Part shown: in pieces, positions 1-10,269 of the stretch
Position numbering within the stretch: the stretch's first letter is position 1
Layout of the letters: each line of letters begins with the position of its first letter
From: Arabidopsis thaliana
Lineage: Eukaryota; Streptophyta; Magnoliopsida; Brassicales; Brassicaceae
Length of the DNA: 64,000 nt
NCBI RefSeq assembly: GCF_000001735.4
Contig: NC_003071.7
Span: forward strand, 13,819,151 to 13,883,150
Direction of reading: 5' to 3'
Made by a program: the position numbers and the translations under genes
The notes under the pieces: generated by a model
Seen by the model: only the letters and a program-made list of their open reading frames with translations
Databases searched by the model: none
Told to the model about the DNA's origin: nothing

Positions 1-176
1 ATTAAAATCCAACAAATAAATAAATAAATTAATTTTTCTTTCTTTGGAAGTATTATTACTTTTTCACATTGACAATTAATACTATCTTTTCTTTATATTT
101 AACTTAACAAATAAGGTCTACATAGGGTACTTTCGTCTAATCACAATTTTAAAGCCATGCGTGCATTGCCTTAGTC

Positions 177-183
177 TATATAA
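177..183 (+). promoter_or_regulatory. TATA box of the CNOT9-like gene
   Basis: TATATAA lies about 75 bases before the ATG at 256, a normal plant spacing if the 5' UTR is about 45 bases. Positions 1-176 are AT-rich with no gene seen. The core promoter role is inferred from position. Confidence 0.5.
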
Positions 184-255
184 CTTATTCTCCCACTCAT
201 CGACTGCCACAACACTCGTAAAGAATCTGCGACAGAGATTTTCTCCGACCAATCC

Positions 256-3200
256 ATGTCGGAAAACATGGTGAATCTACCGGATTCTTTGTACGAGGAC
301 TACAGTAAACTCAAGTTGACTTCACCCTCCAACGCTTCTTCATCCTCCTCAGCTCCTCCGCCCAGGCTCAGCGTCGTAGCTCATCCAACGGTAGAGATGA
401 TTATCCAGTGGGTCTGTGATATTCATAAACCGAAGTCATACATGTCTGATTTTGCGCTGCATAATCTCGCCTATGTAAGTGCAACAAATACTCTTCGATG
501 CTCTCTATGTTTGATATGGTTTTTGTTTGATCTGTCGTCTCTATGTTTGATTCAACATGCTTTTGATCTTTGAATCCTATGAATACATTAGTTTTTGAGA
601 AAAGTTTTTTTTTTTTTTTTCTGATTATGGGAAATTCTTGAGATCTCCGTTTGTTTCTTGCTGCATAGGTTAACGTCTTTATCCCTACAATATAATATCA
701 TCTACTCTCGTTTTCGCCGTCAAATGATAGATTTTATTCGTATCTATCTTAGATTTGGTTGCTTGACATGGAATGTTCTTGTTTGTGAGTCAATTTGGCT
801 TTCCTTTGTGGATAATCATATTCTTGGAGCCTACATGAGAAAGAATAAATTGTCATTCTCTCTTTTGTTTATATCATTTGGTCGATTTGTGGGGAATTTA
901 TCGTTGGATCGGCTTTCTCATCATAAGAAACATTCAATTGTTATTCCTCTTTTGTTTGTATCCATCCATTCGATGATTAAAAGGCGTTACATCGATGGAG
1001 CGGCTTTTGCAATTTCATTAGGTTCAGGAGATCTCACTGTTTTTCTAATAATAAGAGATATTCAATTGTTATTCCTCTATTGTTTGTCAACATTTGAAGA
1101 TTATCGCTATTTTCTCGTTAGATCGGTTTTCGTGATTTTAGGTTTATGAGATCTCGCAATTTGTCTCATCACATGAAATATTCAATTGTTATTCCTCTTT
1201 TGTTTGTATCCAATTTGTCGATTTTCGCTATTATATTGTTTGTCGGCTTTCACATTTTTTTAGGGTTAGGAGATCCCACAATCATTTGTATCATCGTTTC
1301 TCAAATTGCTCTGTTTTTCTTGATGTGCTCTTCTTTAGGTTATAATATTTTTAAGCCTAGATCTTGTTCTTCTGCTCGTTCTTCATTTATTTCTATATTG
1401 TATTCCGATAGATAAGAATTTGTGTGGTTTAGAATTACAGCGTATCCTGATAGATAATAAAGTGTGTGGTTAAGAATTACAACGTATCAAGATAGATTAT
1501 AATTTGGATAGTCAAGGATTACATTGTCTAGTAATAAATTTTGATTCACTTTTATGATATTGCCAATTGTTATGCATTTAAAATCCTCTACAAATCAATT
1601 CTTTGCAAATTGTTTTCCAAATTCGCGGTAGGTAAAAATGACAGCTAATCATATTTGTGGCCCTATACAAGTATAGTAATTTATCTCGGTACGACCTGAA
1701 TATATGGAAATCCAAAATTTTATAATTTGGAAAACCAAAAATTTCGTAATTTGGGGTATTTTGATCTTATCGATATTCGAGATCTTATCTCTAGTATTTC
1801 TTTAGATATGCAACATTGGAATTTGCCTTAATTTGTCCATAGGTTGAGAATAAATTCACTCACACTTTTAATTTTTTGAATGTCACAAACTTATATACAA
1901 TCTAGTAGTCGAGGACCATTTAAAAACATTTTTGGAATGTTAACAACTTATATTATCTCTATCCTTTTTCTCCAATGGCAGCATAGGAACGACTTTGAGT
2001 TCTTGCCGAGTCTGTTATGGGAATCTAAAAATACTGTGTACATCATGTTGCAGGTTAAGTACCCACTACTTTGGTTATTTCTTTTGGCTTTTTAAAACTG
2101 ATTGTTTCTAAATCTTGCCATCTTTTTTCTGTATAAACTTCTCTATATTTGTGACACTCACTTTAAATTTAATTCAATCTATGCAGGAGGTTTTTGAAGC
2201 CTACAGACACCTCGCAGGACACATCTCACTTCGATTGTTCCCTCATCCGTTGAATCCACTTCGAGTGTACAATGTTTTTCTTTTGTTCCAGGTTTTGTTT
2301 TGGTCTCACACCTTTCTTTTTTTCTTAAGTTTAAAAACCATTTCTTTCATAAATGCTTAAGCCTAAACTTGCTCTGTGATGTTATCATCGTTTTTCCTGT
2401 TACAGAGCATGGCTTGTCACCCAGACACAAGCCGTCAGTTTCTTAGGGGTATTTCTTTCTCCTCTTGTGCAACAAACCATATGATGTTGCATTGTCTTTG
2501 AAATTTTTCTGCTTATGTTGGTTGATTTGTTGCAGCTAAGATGCCAAATTATTTCTATCCTCTGATGGACACTGGTCTCATTGATAAAAGTGACGAATGC
2601 ATGAGGCTTGCTGCGTTGGGTGTCATTGCTCATATGTTGAAGGCGGTACCACATACATATTCTCTTACAATATAATCTGTTTGTGACAAATGCTATTGAA
2701 AACCCCACTAAATTACTTTGAACATCTCACTTCTCTATAGTCTGAAGATGGAGCTGTTAATCGTTACCTAATGGAAAGTGGTGTTGTTGGTTTCTGCGTT
2801 AAACCCATTGAGTTTGGCTCTACAGAAACAAAAAAAGTAAGTTTCTTTCGCACGCTACTTCTACTCATTTTGACTATAAATCAAAGAAGAATAAAGAAAG
2901 CATTTTGAAACTTAATACTTGTTGTTCAGGTTGCTTTATACATACTCGACAAGATTATGTCGACGGATCAGGGGCTTTATTACTGCTGCGTCTTGGCTGA
3001 TCGGTTTTACGTTATCGATGAGCTCCTTAAGAAGGTGCTCTTCTATCTTTCTAACATGGTCAGACCTCCTTCATCCTTGTTCAGCCTTGTTACTGGTTGC
3101 TACGTCAAGCTCTCCCAGAACTCCAGGTTTTCTTGCTAAACCTCGTGATAATATTTTGATATTGATACAAATGATTAGGTTTTGTAAAAGCAAACAACAG

Positions 3201-3450
3201 TTTGAGTTTTTGGTATATGCATTAGGGCTCGTAACGGAATAAGGCGATACACGCCTTTCTTGCTGTTTGACGGCACCTTTTCCAGATTATATGCTGTAAG
3301 ATTTCAATCTCTTGTGTTTTTTGGAATTTGTATGGTTTTGGTTCATGCAGGGAATAGTAAAGCTTATGTGTGTCTTGTCTGTTTTTTTTGTAGGAGGATC
3401 CAGTGGCTGCTAACAATCGAATTCAGCTGCTTCAGAATCTGGACAACTAA
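256..3450 (+). CDS. CNOT9/Rcd1-like CCR4-NOT subunit, divergent
   Basis: Nine exons (256-474, 1982-2053, 2187-2291, 2406-2448, 2536-2645, 2741-2836, 2930-3126, 3226-3295, 3394-3450) join in frame to 322 aa. The protein aligns along its length with CNOT9 (Rcd1/CAF40), the armadillo-repeat subunit of the CCR4-NOT mRNA deadenylase: the helix SMACHPDTSRQFL matches the family VASHPDTR..FL, and LAALGVIAHMLK matches LTSLGVIGALVK. Many otherwise near-invariant positions differ (for example YYCCVLADRFYVIDELL in place of YICTTAERFFAVGRVL), so this is a fast-evolving member. The Ser-rich N-terminus at residues 24-36 is low complexity. Intron 1 is 1.5 kb, long for this genome, and holds degenerate repeats. 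I recall the locus as At2g32550. CCR4-NOT membership is inferred from homology; divergence leaves room for a changed role. Confidence 0.9.
905..1320 (+). repeat. degenerate ~120-bp tandem repeat in CNOT9-like intron 1
   Basis: The core ATTCAATTGTTATTCCTC occurs at 932, 1060 and 1180 (spacing 128 and 120). Shared flanking blocks (GAGATCTC/GAGATCCC, TCGGTTTTCG/TCGGCTTTC, TTGTTTGTATCCA) recur at matching offsets, giving about three diverged units. The open frames through this region are repeat artefacts, not genes. Confidence 0.7.
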
Positions 3451-4221
3451 AGCAATGAAGTACTCGAGACACTGTTTTCAATGAGGCAATGAAAACAGAA
3501 CAGCCCCCACAGAGTACGGGTTTAGTACGCCTACGCGTAAACGCTAAGTAATAATTTACTAAAGACATAAAAACTCTATGAAAAGTCTTATGTTGTTGTT
3601 TGGTTTAATATCTTTTGGATGACTCTCGTTACTCTTTCAACATTGTTTTCTCTCTTTTGGAATACATTTCAATGCACTTTGCCATTTTCTATCTATCTTT
3701 TTCAACTGGTTGATAGCAATCGGATTTAGCTAATTTGCTTAACTATTTGCAACTTGATGATCTTGATTGATATAAAAAATAAGTTAGGGTAATGTTATTT
3801 AGATGTAAAGCTTCTGGAAGTTGTGGTTTTGAGTTCCTCTGAGTTAGTTTAAGCAACTAGGACTTTTAGAAAAGAGACCTGAAGGTGAGAGACATTTCAT
3901 TGCATGGCCAGGGCCCAGAGGAATATTGATTATTAAGGGGTCTTTTGAGTTAGCCAAACTTGCGAAATCATTCCACATCCATAGAAGTCTAGTATGGGGG
4001 GTTTTGTTTGCCATAGTTGCCCCATTCCTATTATGAGTCAGTACCATTGCCAAGCAAAATCAGCTAGAAACCAATCCCCAACTTTGGATAGAATAAACAT
4101 TTTAAAGAATTTGTCACATTGAATTATGGATAGTATTTACTACTGACTGTGAATGTTACCCGCCACATGCCTCTGGAGATTAGTCGGAATTTGGCTCCGG
4201 AATCTTTTGGAGTAAAATAGT
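3451..4221. other. 3' flank of CNOT9-like gene with a coding-like relic
   Basis: The first ~250 bases are probably the 3' UTR of the CNOT9-like gene. From about 3873 to 4035 the + strand is open and GC-richer than its surroundings, with protein-like text such as GERHFIAWPGPRG, then a stop. Part of it (about 4018-4055) resembles 7995-8065 on the other side of the F-box gene, so it lies inside the duplicated segment. I do not recognise the family and see no start codon or splice structure, so I do not call a gene. Confidence 0.4.
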
Positions 4222-5090
4222 CAAAACATGACGGAGTAAAAAACTAAAAAAAGCATATTAACTCAATTTACATTTTCTTAATTCTTATGGGTTACTTTAC
4301 CCAAAATTGAACCACCGTCAAAATTTGAGTGCAACAGTAAAAATCAGAGTCTCGAATCCATTGGGTTCTCCAATTTTCGCCATTGCAAACAGCTAAAATT
4401 CCACCAAATCCCAGCTCGAATTTGGAACCCAGATCGCCGAATCTCGTATGGTGGCGTTAAAAGTCCGGCGGGCACCTCACGTAGGCCTCAGCCGTTTCCG
4501 CCTCTTCGCAGACTCTTCTGACCTTCCCCAAAGGTAAAATCACAATGGCCCTTGATTGGTTTTTGCCTCATCGGCTCTAAAGTTTACTGCTTTCCCCTGA
4601 GAAAATGAGTAAAATTACTACTTTTTCATATTTGGTATTGTTAGCAATTTGAAAGTAGGAATGATTAGTAGTTGGTTTAGTTTCTGGTGATTGAGCTGCT
4701 TTAGCTTGATTAGGGAATGAGTTTGAATCTCTCTGCATAAACAAGAATTTTGCATTGTTTTTGACTGTTGTAGTATCTCCGGTTATTTGGCTTGATAAGT
4801 AGGCAATGATCAGTTTTTGATATCTATAGTTTTGAAGATCTTAGAGATGTTAAAGTTTTGGAGGCTACTGTTCCTTGTTTAAACAAATTTGAGTCTGAGG
4901 TCTCTGACTTGTGGTGTGGTTGAGCATCCTGTTTTACTTCATGTGGCTGTCGTGGTGACACCGAATGGCGGTGTATGCTTATATCCTTAATCTGGTTTAT
5001 AGGATTCACTCTAATGACTTCATGGAGGTTGATAATGTTGTTTAGGATGACTTGTGATCATTGCTTATTTACTATTTTTGCATAATTGTT
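4222..5090 (+). pseudogene. broken 5' copy of the DUF1068 gene
   Basis: This stretch is collinear with 8463-9408, the promoter, exon 1 and most of intron 1 of the intact DUF1068 gene. Matching landmarks include GAGTGCAA in the 5' UTR, the block CTCATCGGCTCTAAAGTTTA just after exon 1, TTTTTCATATTTGGTATTG, CTTGTTTAAACA and TTCATGGAGGTTGATA within the intron. The exon 1 equivalent, from an ATG at 4448, has lost about half its sequence, including the hydrophobic core, and terminates after 29 codons. Exons 2 and 3 are absent. It is the truncated half of a direct duplication. Confidence 0.8.
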
Positions 5091-5452
5091 TATTTACTAC
5101 TAAGGTCATCCCCATCTCTTCTTCTTCCTCTTCTTTATTGGTTGGTTATGTTTTTATAATATAGTTTTCCTTCACTTTTAATATTGTAGGTTCAGTGAAC
5201 CTTTTGTTCTGTGTCTGGCCAGATCCAATTCTATCTCCTCCCACTGTCCTTGGAAATCCCAATGCCACCACCACCAAGTAGACCTTTTTCTATATAAATT
5301 CTTCTTTTTATTCTTTAATAAGTAACCCCCTTCAATTTAGGCTTTGTTTCTAAGGCATTTTCTTTCCTGTAATCTGGGTTTTTGTGGGTCCAACACACTC
5401 TCTCTCTCTTGATTTTAACAACTTGGCAACTTCATTCAATTTCAAGTTCCAA

Positions 5453-5538
<86 letters not shown>

Positions 5539-5669
5539 AGAATATTTTATTGTGTCCATGAGTTGGTTAGGTGATCCTCCAATTCCAATTGGCTATCCAT
5601 CTATCCTCTTCTTTTATTTATACTCTCAGAAACAAGAAATCAAAAAGGCAGCACAATAATACTGTCTAA
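5091..5669. other. promoter/5' UTR region of the F-box gene
   Basis: Homology to the DUF1068 intron stops near 5090. The rest is unique sequence plus the (AG) tract, and leads to the F-box start at 5670. The AG tract is probably in the 5' UTR or core promoter. No other gene is seen. Confidence 0.4.
5457..5534 (+). repeat. (AG)39 microsatellite
   Basis: It is an uninterrupted run of 39 AG units, ending 135 bases before the F-box ATG. A short (TC) run at about 5396-5410 lies 47 bases upstream and is complementary to it. GA/CT tracts near plant 5' UTRs are common binding sites for BBR/BPC (GAGA-binding) factors. Regulatory use here is inferred. Confidence 0.95.
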
Positions 5670-7611
5670 ATGCTTCTCTACTTTCTCATCACTTGTCTCT
5701 CTTTCTTTTTCTTTACCAAATCTCTTTCTCTTCCTCCATGGGCATCTGAAACCAAAACCTTGCTCTCCTTCTACTTCATCAAGAATCCCTTTATGAACAC
5801 CCTACATCAGACCAAACACGATCCAGCCTCTCCGGTGATCGACCAAATGTCGGTTCTTGACCTCCCTGAGCTGGCTCTTGACTGCATTCTTGACCTTCTT
5901 CCACCCTCTGGACTCTGCAGCATGGCTAGGGTTTGTAGCTCCTTGAGGGAGAGATGTGTTAGTGATCATCTATGGGAGAAACATTTGAAGACCAAATGGG
6001 GCAAAATCCTTGGCCCTGCTGCTCACAGAGAGTGGCAATGCTATATCTCCTCTTCCACATATCATCTTGATTCTCCTCATCATCAAACTGGGAATCTTGG
6101 TTTTGCCAAAATCATCTCTCTGATCCGATCTCTTTCATCCGTTTTCCGAGAGGATAAACAAAGGAGGGGATATGCATCTTCTCTGCCACTTGATTCCAGC
6201 ATGAGCTGCTACCTCTCCCTTGAAACAGGTCGTTTTTGGTTCCCAGCTCAAGTTTACAACCGTGAGGTAATCATTTCATAAACATAGTTGCTCCATTTTT
6301 GCTTTATGGATTTGATTAAAGTACTAAGAGGCTTTTTTTTGGTGAAAGAGCAGAATGGACATGTAGGGTTCATGTTGTCATGCTATGATGCGGAGCTCAG
6401 CTATGATACTCACACGGATACGTTCCAAGCCAGGTATAAAATATCTAATGTCCACATTTGACGCTAACAAATTTTCTTATTTCTCATCATAAGTTTACGT
6501 TTATTGGGGAGTTTAGGTATCCACCACATGGTAGACGAGCATCTGCGATTGAAAAGGGTGTGACATGGGATAGAATAAGAGCAGCTCCCATTGATGCATC
6601 ACCTCATCTTCTCCATGTATCAGATTCTTTAAAAGAGTTGAAACCTGGAGATCACATCGAAATCCAGTGGAGAAGGAACAAAGAGTTCCCATATGGTAAA
6701 TAATAATAATATGATGCTTTTGGTTTGAACTTGCAATCTGATTCTGAAAAAAGCTTGTGTGATGTTGTTGTGTAGGATGGTGGTATGGTCTTGTTCGCCA
6801 CTTGGAATCCTGTGATGGAGATCATAACCATTGCCATTGCCATCTTAGTGGTGAGTTCTCATCTTCATCTTCATCTTCTGTGGTTAAAAAATGGAGTCTT
6901 GGTTGGTTGTTTTAAAATTGGCTGTCATATTCTATGCATTACTCATTGTCTCAGCTCATAAAGTCCATTAAATTCCCAAAACATAGTTGAAAAGGGTGAA
7001 CATTGAAGAGAGCCAATTCAAGCAATGCCTTTTCTTGTTAAGATTGGTCCCAAAACGACAAATGATGATGATAATGTGATGATATGTCTTGATTTTCCTT
7101 GACATTTTGATAAATGTGTGTCTTCAGTTGATGTTGAAACCTCCACTTATGTCCTCATCGTTGGAATTTGCATTACTAATGGGTGTGGGGCTCAACAATG
7201 ATTCTGTCTCTTTATCACTCCAAAAAAATCTCTTATTTTTATCATTTTGCTGGCACATTGCATGACCACATAAAAGTAGAAATCACATCGAAATAGATAA
7301 TTTTTGGGATTTCTCTCTGCCCACTTGCATCTTGATTTAACCTTTGTCTACTGATAATGTGTTAAACGAGTTTTTGCATTCACATGTTGTACTAAATTGT
7401 CAAGTGTTGATGAATGGTAAAAACAGAGACGGTAGTGTTGGAATTCAACCAGTACACAGTCGGATCAAGGTGGAGAAGAACGATGATCATGAGAGATCAT
7501 AAAGAGGAAGGTAACGAAGAAGACGGGTTCTATGGAGGAATCCGAAAGCTAAATTGTAAAGAAGAGATTGCAATGTGGAAACGTCACTGGCCTTGCTCCA
7601 TCTTGGAATAG
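5670..7611 (+). CDS. F-box protein, SCF substrate receptor
   Basis: Five exons (5670-6266, 6354-6433, 6517-6695, 6776-6850, 7427-7611) give 371 aa. The F-box is at residues 60-105 ([20 protein letters not shown], then [19 protein letters not shown]). Such domains bind SKP1 in SCF ubiquitin ligases. Downstream is a plant-specific region with Trp/Arg-rich blocks ([14 protein letters not shown], [30 protein letters not shown]) typical of the small At2g26850-like F-box group. Residues 1-22 form a very hydrophobic segment, so the protein may be membrane-anchored; that is unusual for an F-box protein but, as I recall, shared in this group. The last intron is 576 bp. The gene sits exactly between the two halves of a duplication. 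The target is unknown. Confidence 0.9.
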
Positions 7612-8462
7612 CATTAAAGAAGCTTTGCTTAAACACATGGGGAAAGATATTACACATCACTATACTGAGAGTAGGTTGTTAAATTTAGACGTCTATTCTC
7701 TTTTATCCAATGTATGGTTGATCGTGAATTATTTGTTGGGAATAAAGTCTATACGTGAAATTATTGTGTCACTTCGATTTGAGAAATATTGTGTTGTATA
7801 GGGAAAACTTAATACAATTGATTTGAATACTCAAAGAGCATTTTGGTTTTGATCTTGTTGCCGCTTGCTATGTCAAGCTCTCCCAGAGTTTCAGGTTTTC
7901 TGCTACACCTTCTGATCTCCTCTGAATTTTTTTACATGCCCTATTTAGAAATACACCTTTGTCACAATCAGTATCCAAAGACAAAGTTTCATACTGCCCA
8001 TTGTCTGTTCCTCATTCCTATCTTGAGTCTTTTTTTCTTCTGCACCTCATCAGTATCATTGCCAAACAAATCATCTGTGGAGACAGAAACATTGAAACCA
8101 CCTGTTGGGTTTGCATCAAATGAACATGTCGCTGCTCCTGGGAAGGATTGTATTTGAAAGTCAGAATCCTAATCAGAAGAAGAGACAAAAAAAGAAGCTT
8201 ACCATTGCAGCATTAGTTGCTCCACTCTCAATAAACCCAAACTAAAGATTCTCATCTTCTTGAGAAGAAAGATTCCTGTAGTCATATTTTCCTTGCAACA
8301 AAGTAGCAATTCCATCGCCTAACGTTATCTAATAAGTAGCACTTTTGTAACGCTATAAGGAGGATCCTCCTTAGACACATCCTCAATAGTCAATACATAA
8401 AGTCATAGATATGTCTCTACACAGCTTCGGGATTCAACGTAGTTAGAAAATTAGTATCTGTA
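7612..8462. other. F-box 3' flank and duplicated relic sequence
   Basis: It holds the F-box 3' UTR, then the CNOT9 exon fragment at 7845-7935 and other relic sequence. An open stretch (about 8051-8157, with residues such as SLPNKSSVETETL and VGFASNEHVAAPGKD) looks coding-like but has no supported gene model. From about 8160 to 8460 I see nothing else. Confidence 0.4.
7845..7935 (+). pseudogene. fragment of CNOT9-like exon 7 and intron
   Basis: The sequence matches the end of CNOT9-like exon 7 and the start of its intron (3085-3155). Both copies share TCAAGCTCTCCCAGA followed by a short divergent stretch, CAGGTTTTC at the donor site, and CTAAACCT/CTACACCT. In the intact gene this encodes VTGCYVKLSQNSR. 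Only this piece survives here. It marks the left end of the second copy of the duplication. Confidence 0.75.
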
Positions 8463-8698
8463 AGTCAAAAACATCACCGAGTAAAAAGAGTCCACCCATT
8501 AACTCAAGTCTCAACTTACACTTTGTTTTATTGGTCCCATACCTAAGTATAGAAAACCATTCAGTTGAATCTCCACCGACACCATAATCTGAGTGCAAGA
8601 GTCCATACTCTCCATCAGAGAGACTCAAATCCAATTCTCCTTACTGCAACAGCTCAAATTTGGAATCTTTTGTAAAAACCCAGATCAGCGGATCTCGA

Positions 8699-9985
8699 AT
8701 GGCGAAGCACACGGCAGCGTTGAAGGTGGGACTAGCTTTACTGGCCCTCAGCATGATTGGCTACATACTTGGTCCACCGCTCTACTGGCACCTCACGGAA
8801 GCCTTAGCCGTTTCAGCCACTTCTTGCTCTGCTTGCGTCTGTGATTGCTCTTCGTTGCCTCTTCTCACCATCCCAACTGGTAATCACTATTTCCCTTTAT
8901 TGGATCTTGCTTGATCGGCTCTAAAGTTTATTCATTTTCCCTGAGACAACGAGAGCAAATTTAGTACCTTTTTCATATTTGGTATTGTTTAGTAGTAGTT
9001 GGTGATTGAGTTGCCAGATTGCATGCTTTAGCTTGATGAGGGATTTTGAGTTTGAATCTCTATGCAGATAGATAGACAAGAATTGTGTAGATCTACAAGA
9101 ATTGTTTTGTTTCTCTGATTATTTGGTTTGATAAGTATATCTGAAGCTATAGTTTTTGGTCATGGAGATTTGAAGTTTGCAGGCTGCTGTTCTTGTTTAA
9201 ACACCAAGTTTGAGTCTTTGAGATCTGACTTGTGTTGTGATTTAGCTTCTGGTTTACTTGTTCTGGTCATTGTGACTTCTAATAGCAGTGTATGTGGTTT
9301 ACTCTGTGTTTATCTTTATCTTTATCCATGTATGTGATTCACTCTTAATGAATTCATGGAGGTTGATATGGTTGTCCACAATGCCTTGTGATCATTGCTT
9401 CTTTACTATCTACAAACTTCTTTATCTACTATATGTGTATTTTTCGGATGATACCAAAAATAAAAAGCCTAACTCTTTTTACTTGTTTTCATATTGCTGC
9501 AGGACTCAGCAATGGTTCATTCACTGGTGAGTTTCTCTGTCAATTGGATTCATCAGTTAAAGAGTTCCCGGAAGAAAACTCTTGACTATGTTTTTAGTAA
9601 ATGAGTCTTTTAAGAACATCTTGTCTTTTGATGCGCAGATTGTGCAAAGCGTGATCCAGAGGTGAACGAAGACACAGAGAAGAACTACGCTGAACTTTTA
9701 ACAGAGGAACTGAAGCAGCGTGAAGCAGCATCGATGGAGAAACACAAACGAGTAGACACGGGTCTGCTAGAGGCCAAGAAGATAACATCATCTTACCAAA
9801 AGGAGGCAGATAAGTGTAACTCGGGTATGGAGACTTGTGAAGAAGCAAGAGAGAAGGCGGAGAAAGCACTTGTGGAGCAGAAGAAGCTGACTTCTATGTG
9901 GGAACAGAGAGCTCGTCAGAAAGGATACAAAGATGGAGCCACCAAGTCAACTGTTAAATCCAAAAGCGGCACTGAGGTTGCTTAA
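8699..9985 (+). CDS. DUF1068 single-pass membrane protein
   Basis: Three exons (8699-8879, 9503-9526, 9639-9985) give 183 aa. Residues 8-32 form one hydrophobic segment (LKVGLALLALSMIGYILGPPL), probably a signal anchor. A Cys-rich stretch follows (SCSACVCDCSS, residues 43-53), then a charged, helical, coiled-coil-like region to the C-terminus (EKNYAELLTEELKQREAA, REKAEKALVEQKKLTSMWEQ). This is the plant DUF1068 family, which has no firm biochemical role that I know. Intron 1 is 623 bp. A truncated copy of the 5' half lies at 4222-5090. I recall the locus as At2g32580. Confidence 0.9.
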
Positions 9986-10269
9986 GGACACACCAAAGGT
10001 TTTGATTTCTTATCACACGAAAGAAAAGTTTCAGTGTATCTGTGAATTTGATTCATACTATTGTATTTAAGTTTTCTGATGGAGATAAATCAATCAGATG
10101 GAATGAAAACATGTAACCAAAACAACAAAGGATTAGTGGATTTTGAACAAAGTTACAACACAATCAAGTCATTACATTGAACTACAACATACTTATTAGG
10201 CATAGTGATGAGCACAAAGGCACTCTCTAAACACTCGGCTTCTCCTTTTGGTCTATCTTCACTTTTCTT

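Noticed and set aside
658..1415. Two overlapping hydrophobic open frames
   Set aside because: They lie inside CNOT9-like intron 1 and are produced by its AT-rich tandem repeat; splice sites around them fit one intron.
5350..5659. Open frames of Ser-Leu and Arg-Glu repeats on both strands
   Set aside because: They are translations of the (AG)39 tract with no coding support.
8443..8634. Minus-strand 63-residue open frame
   Set aside because: It is antisense to the DUF1068 promoter and leader, with no family resemblance.
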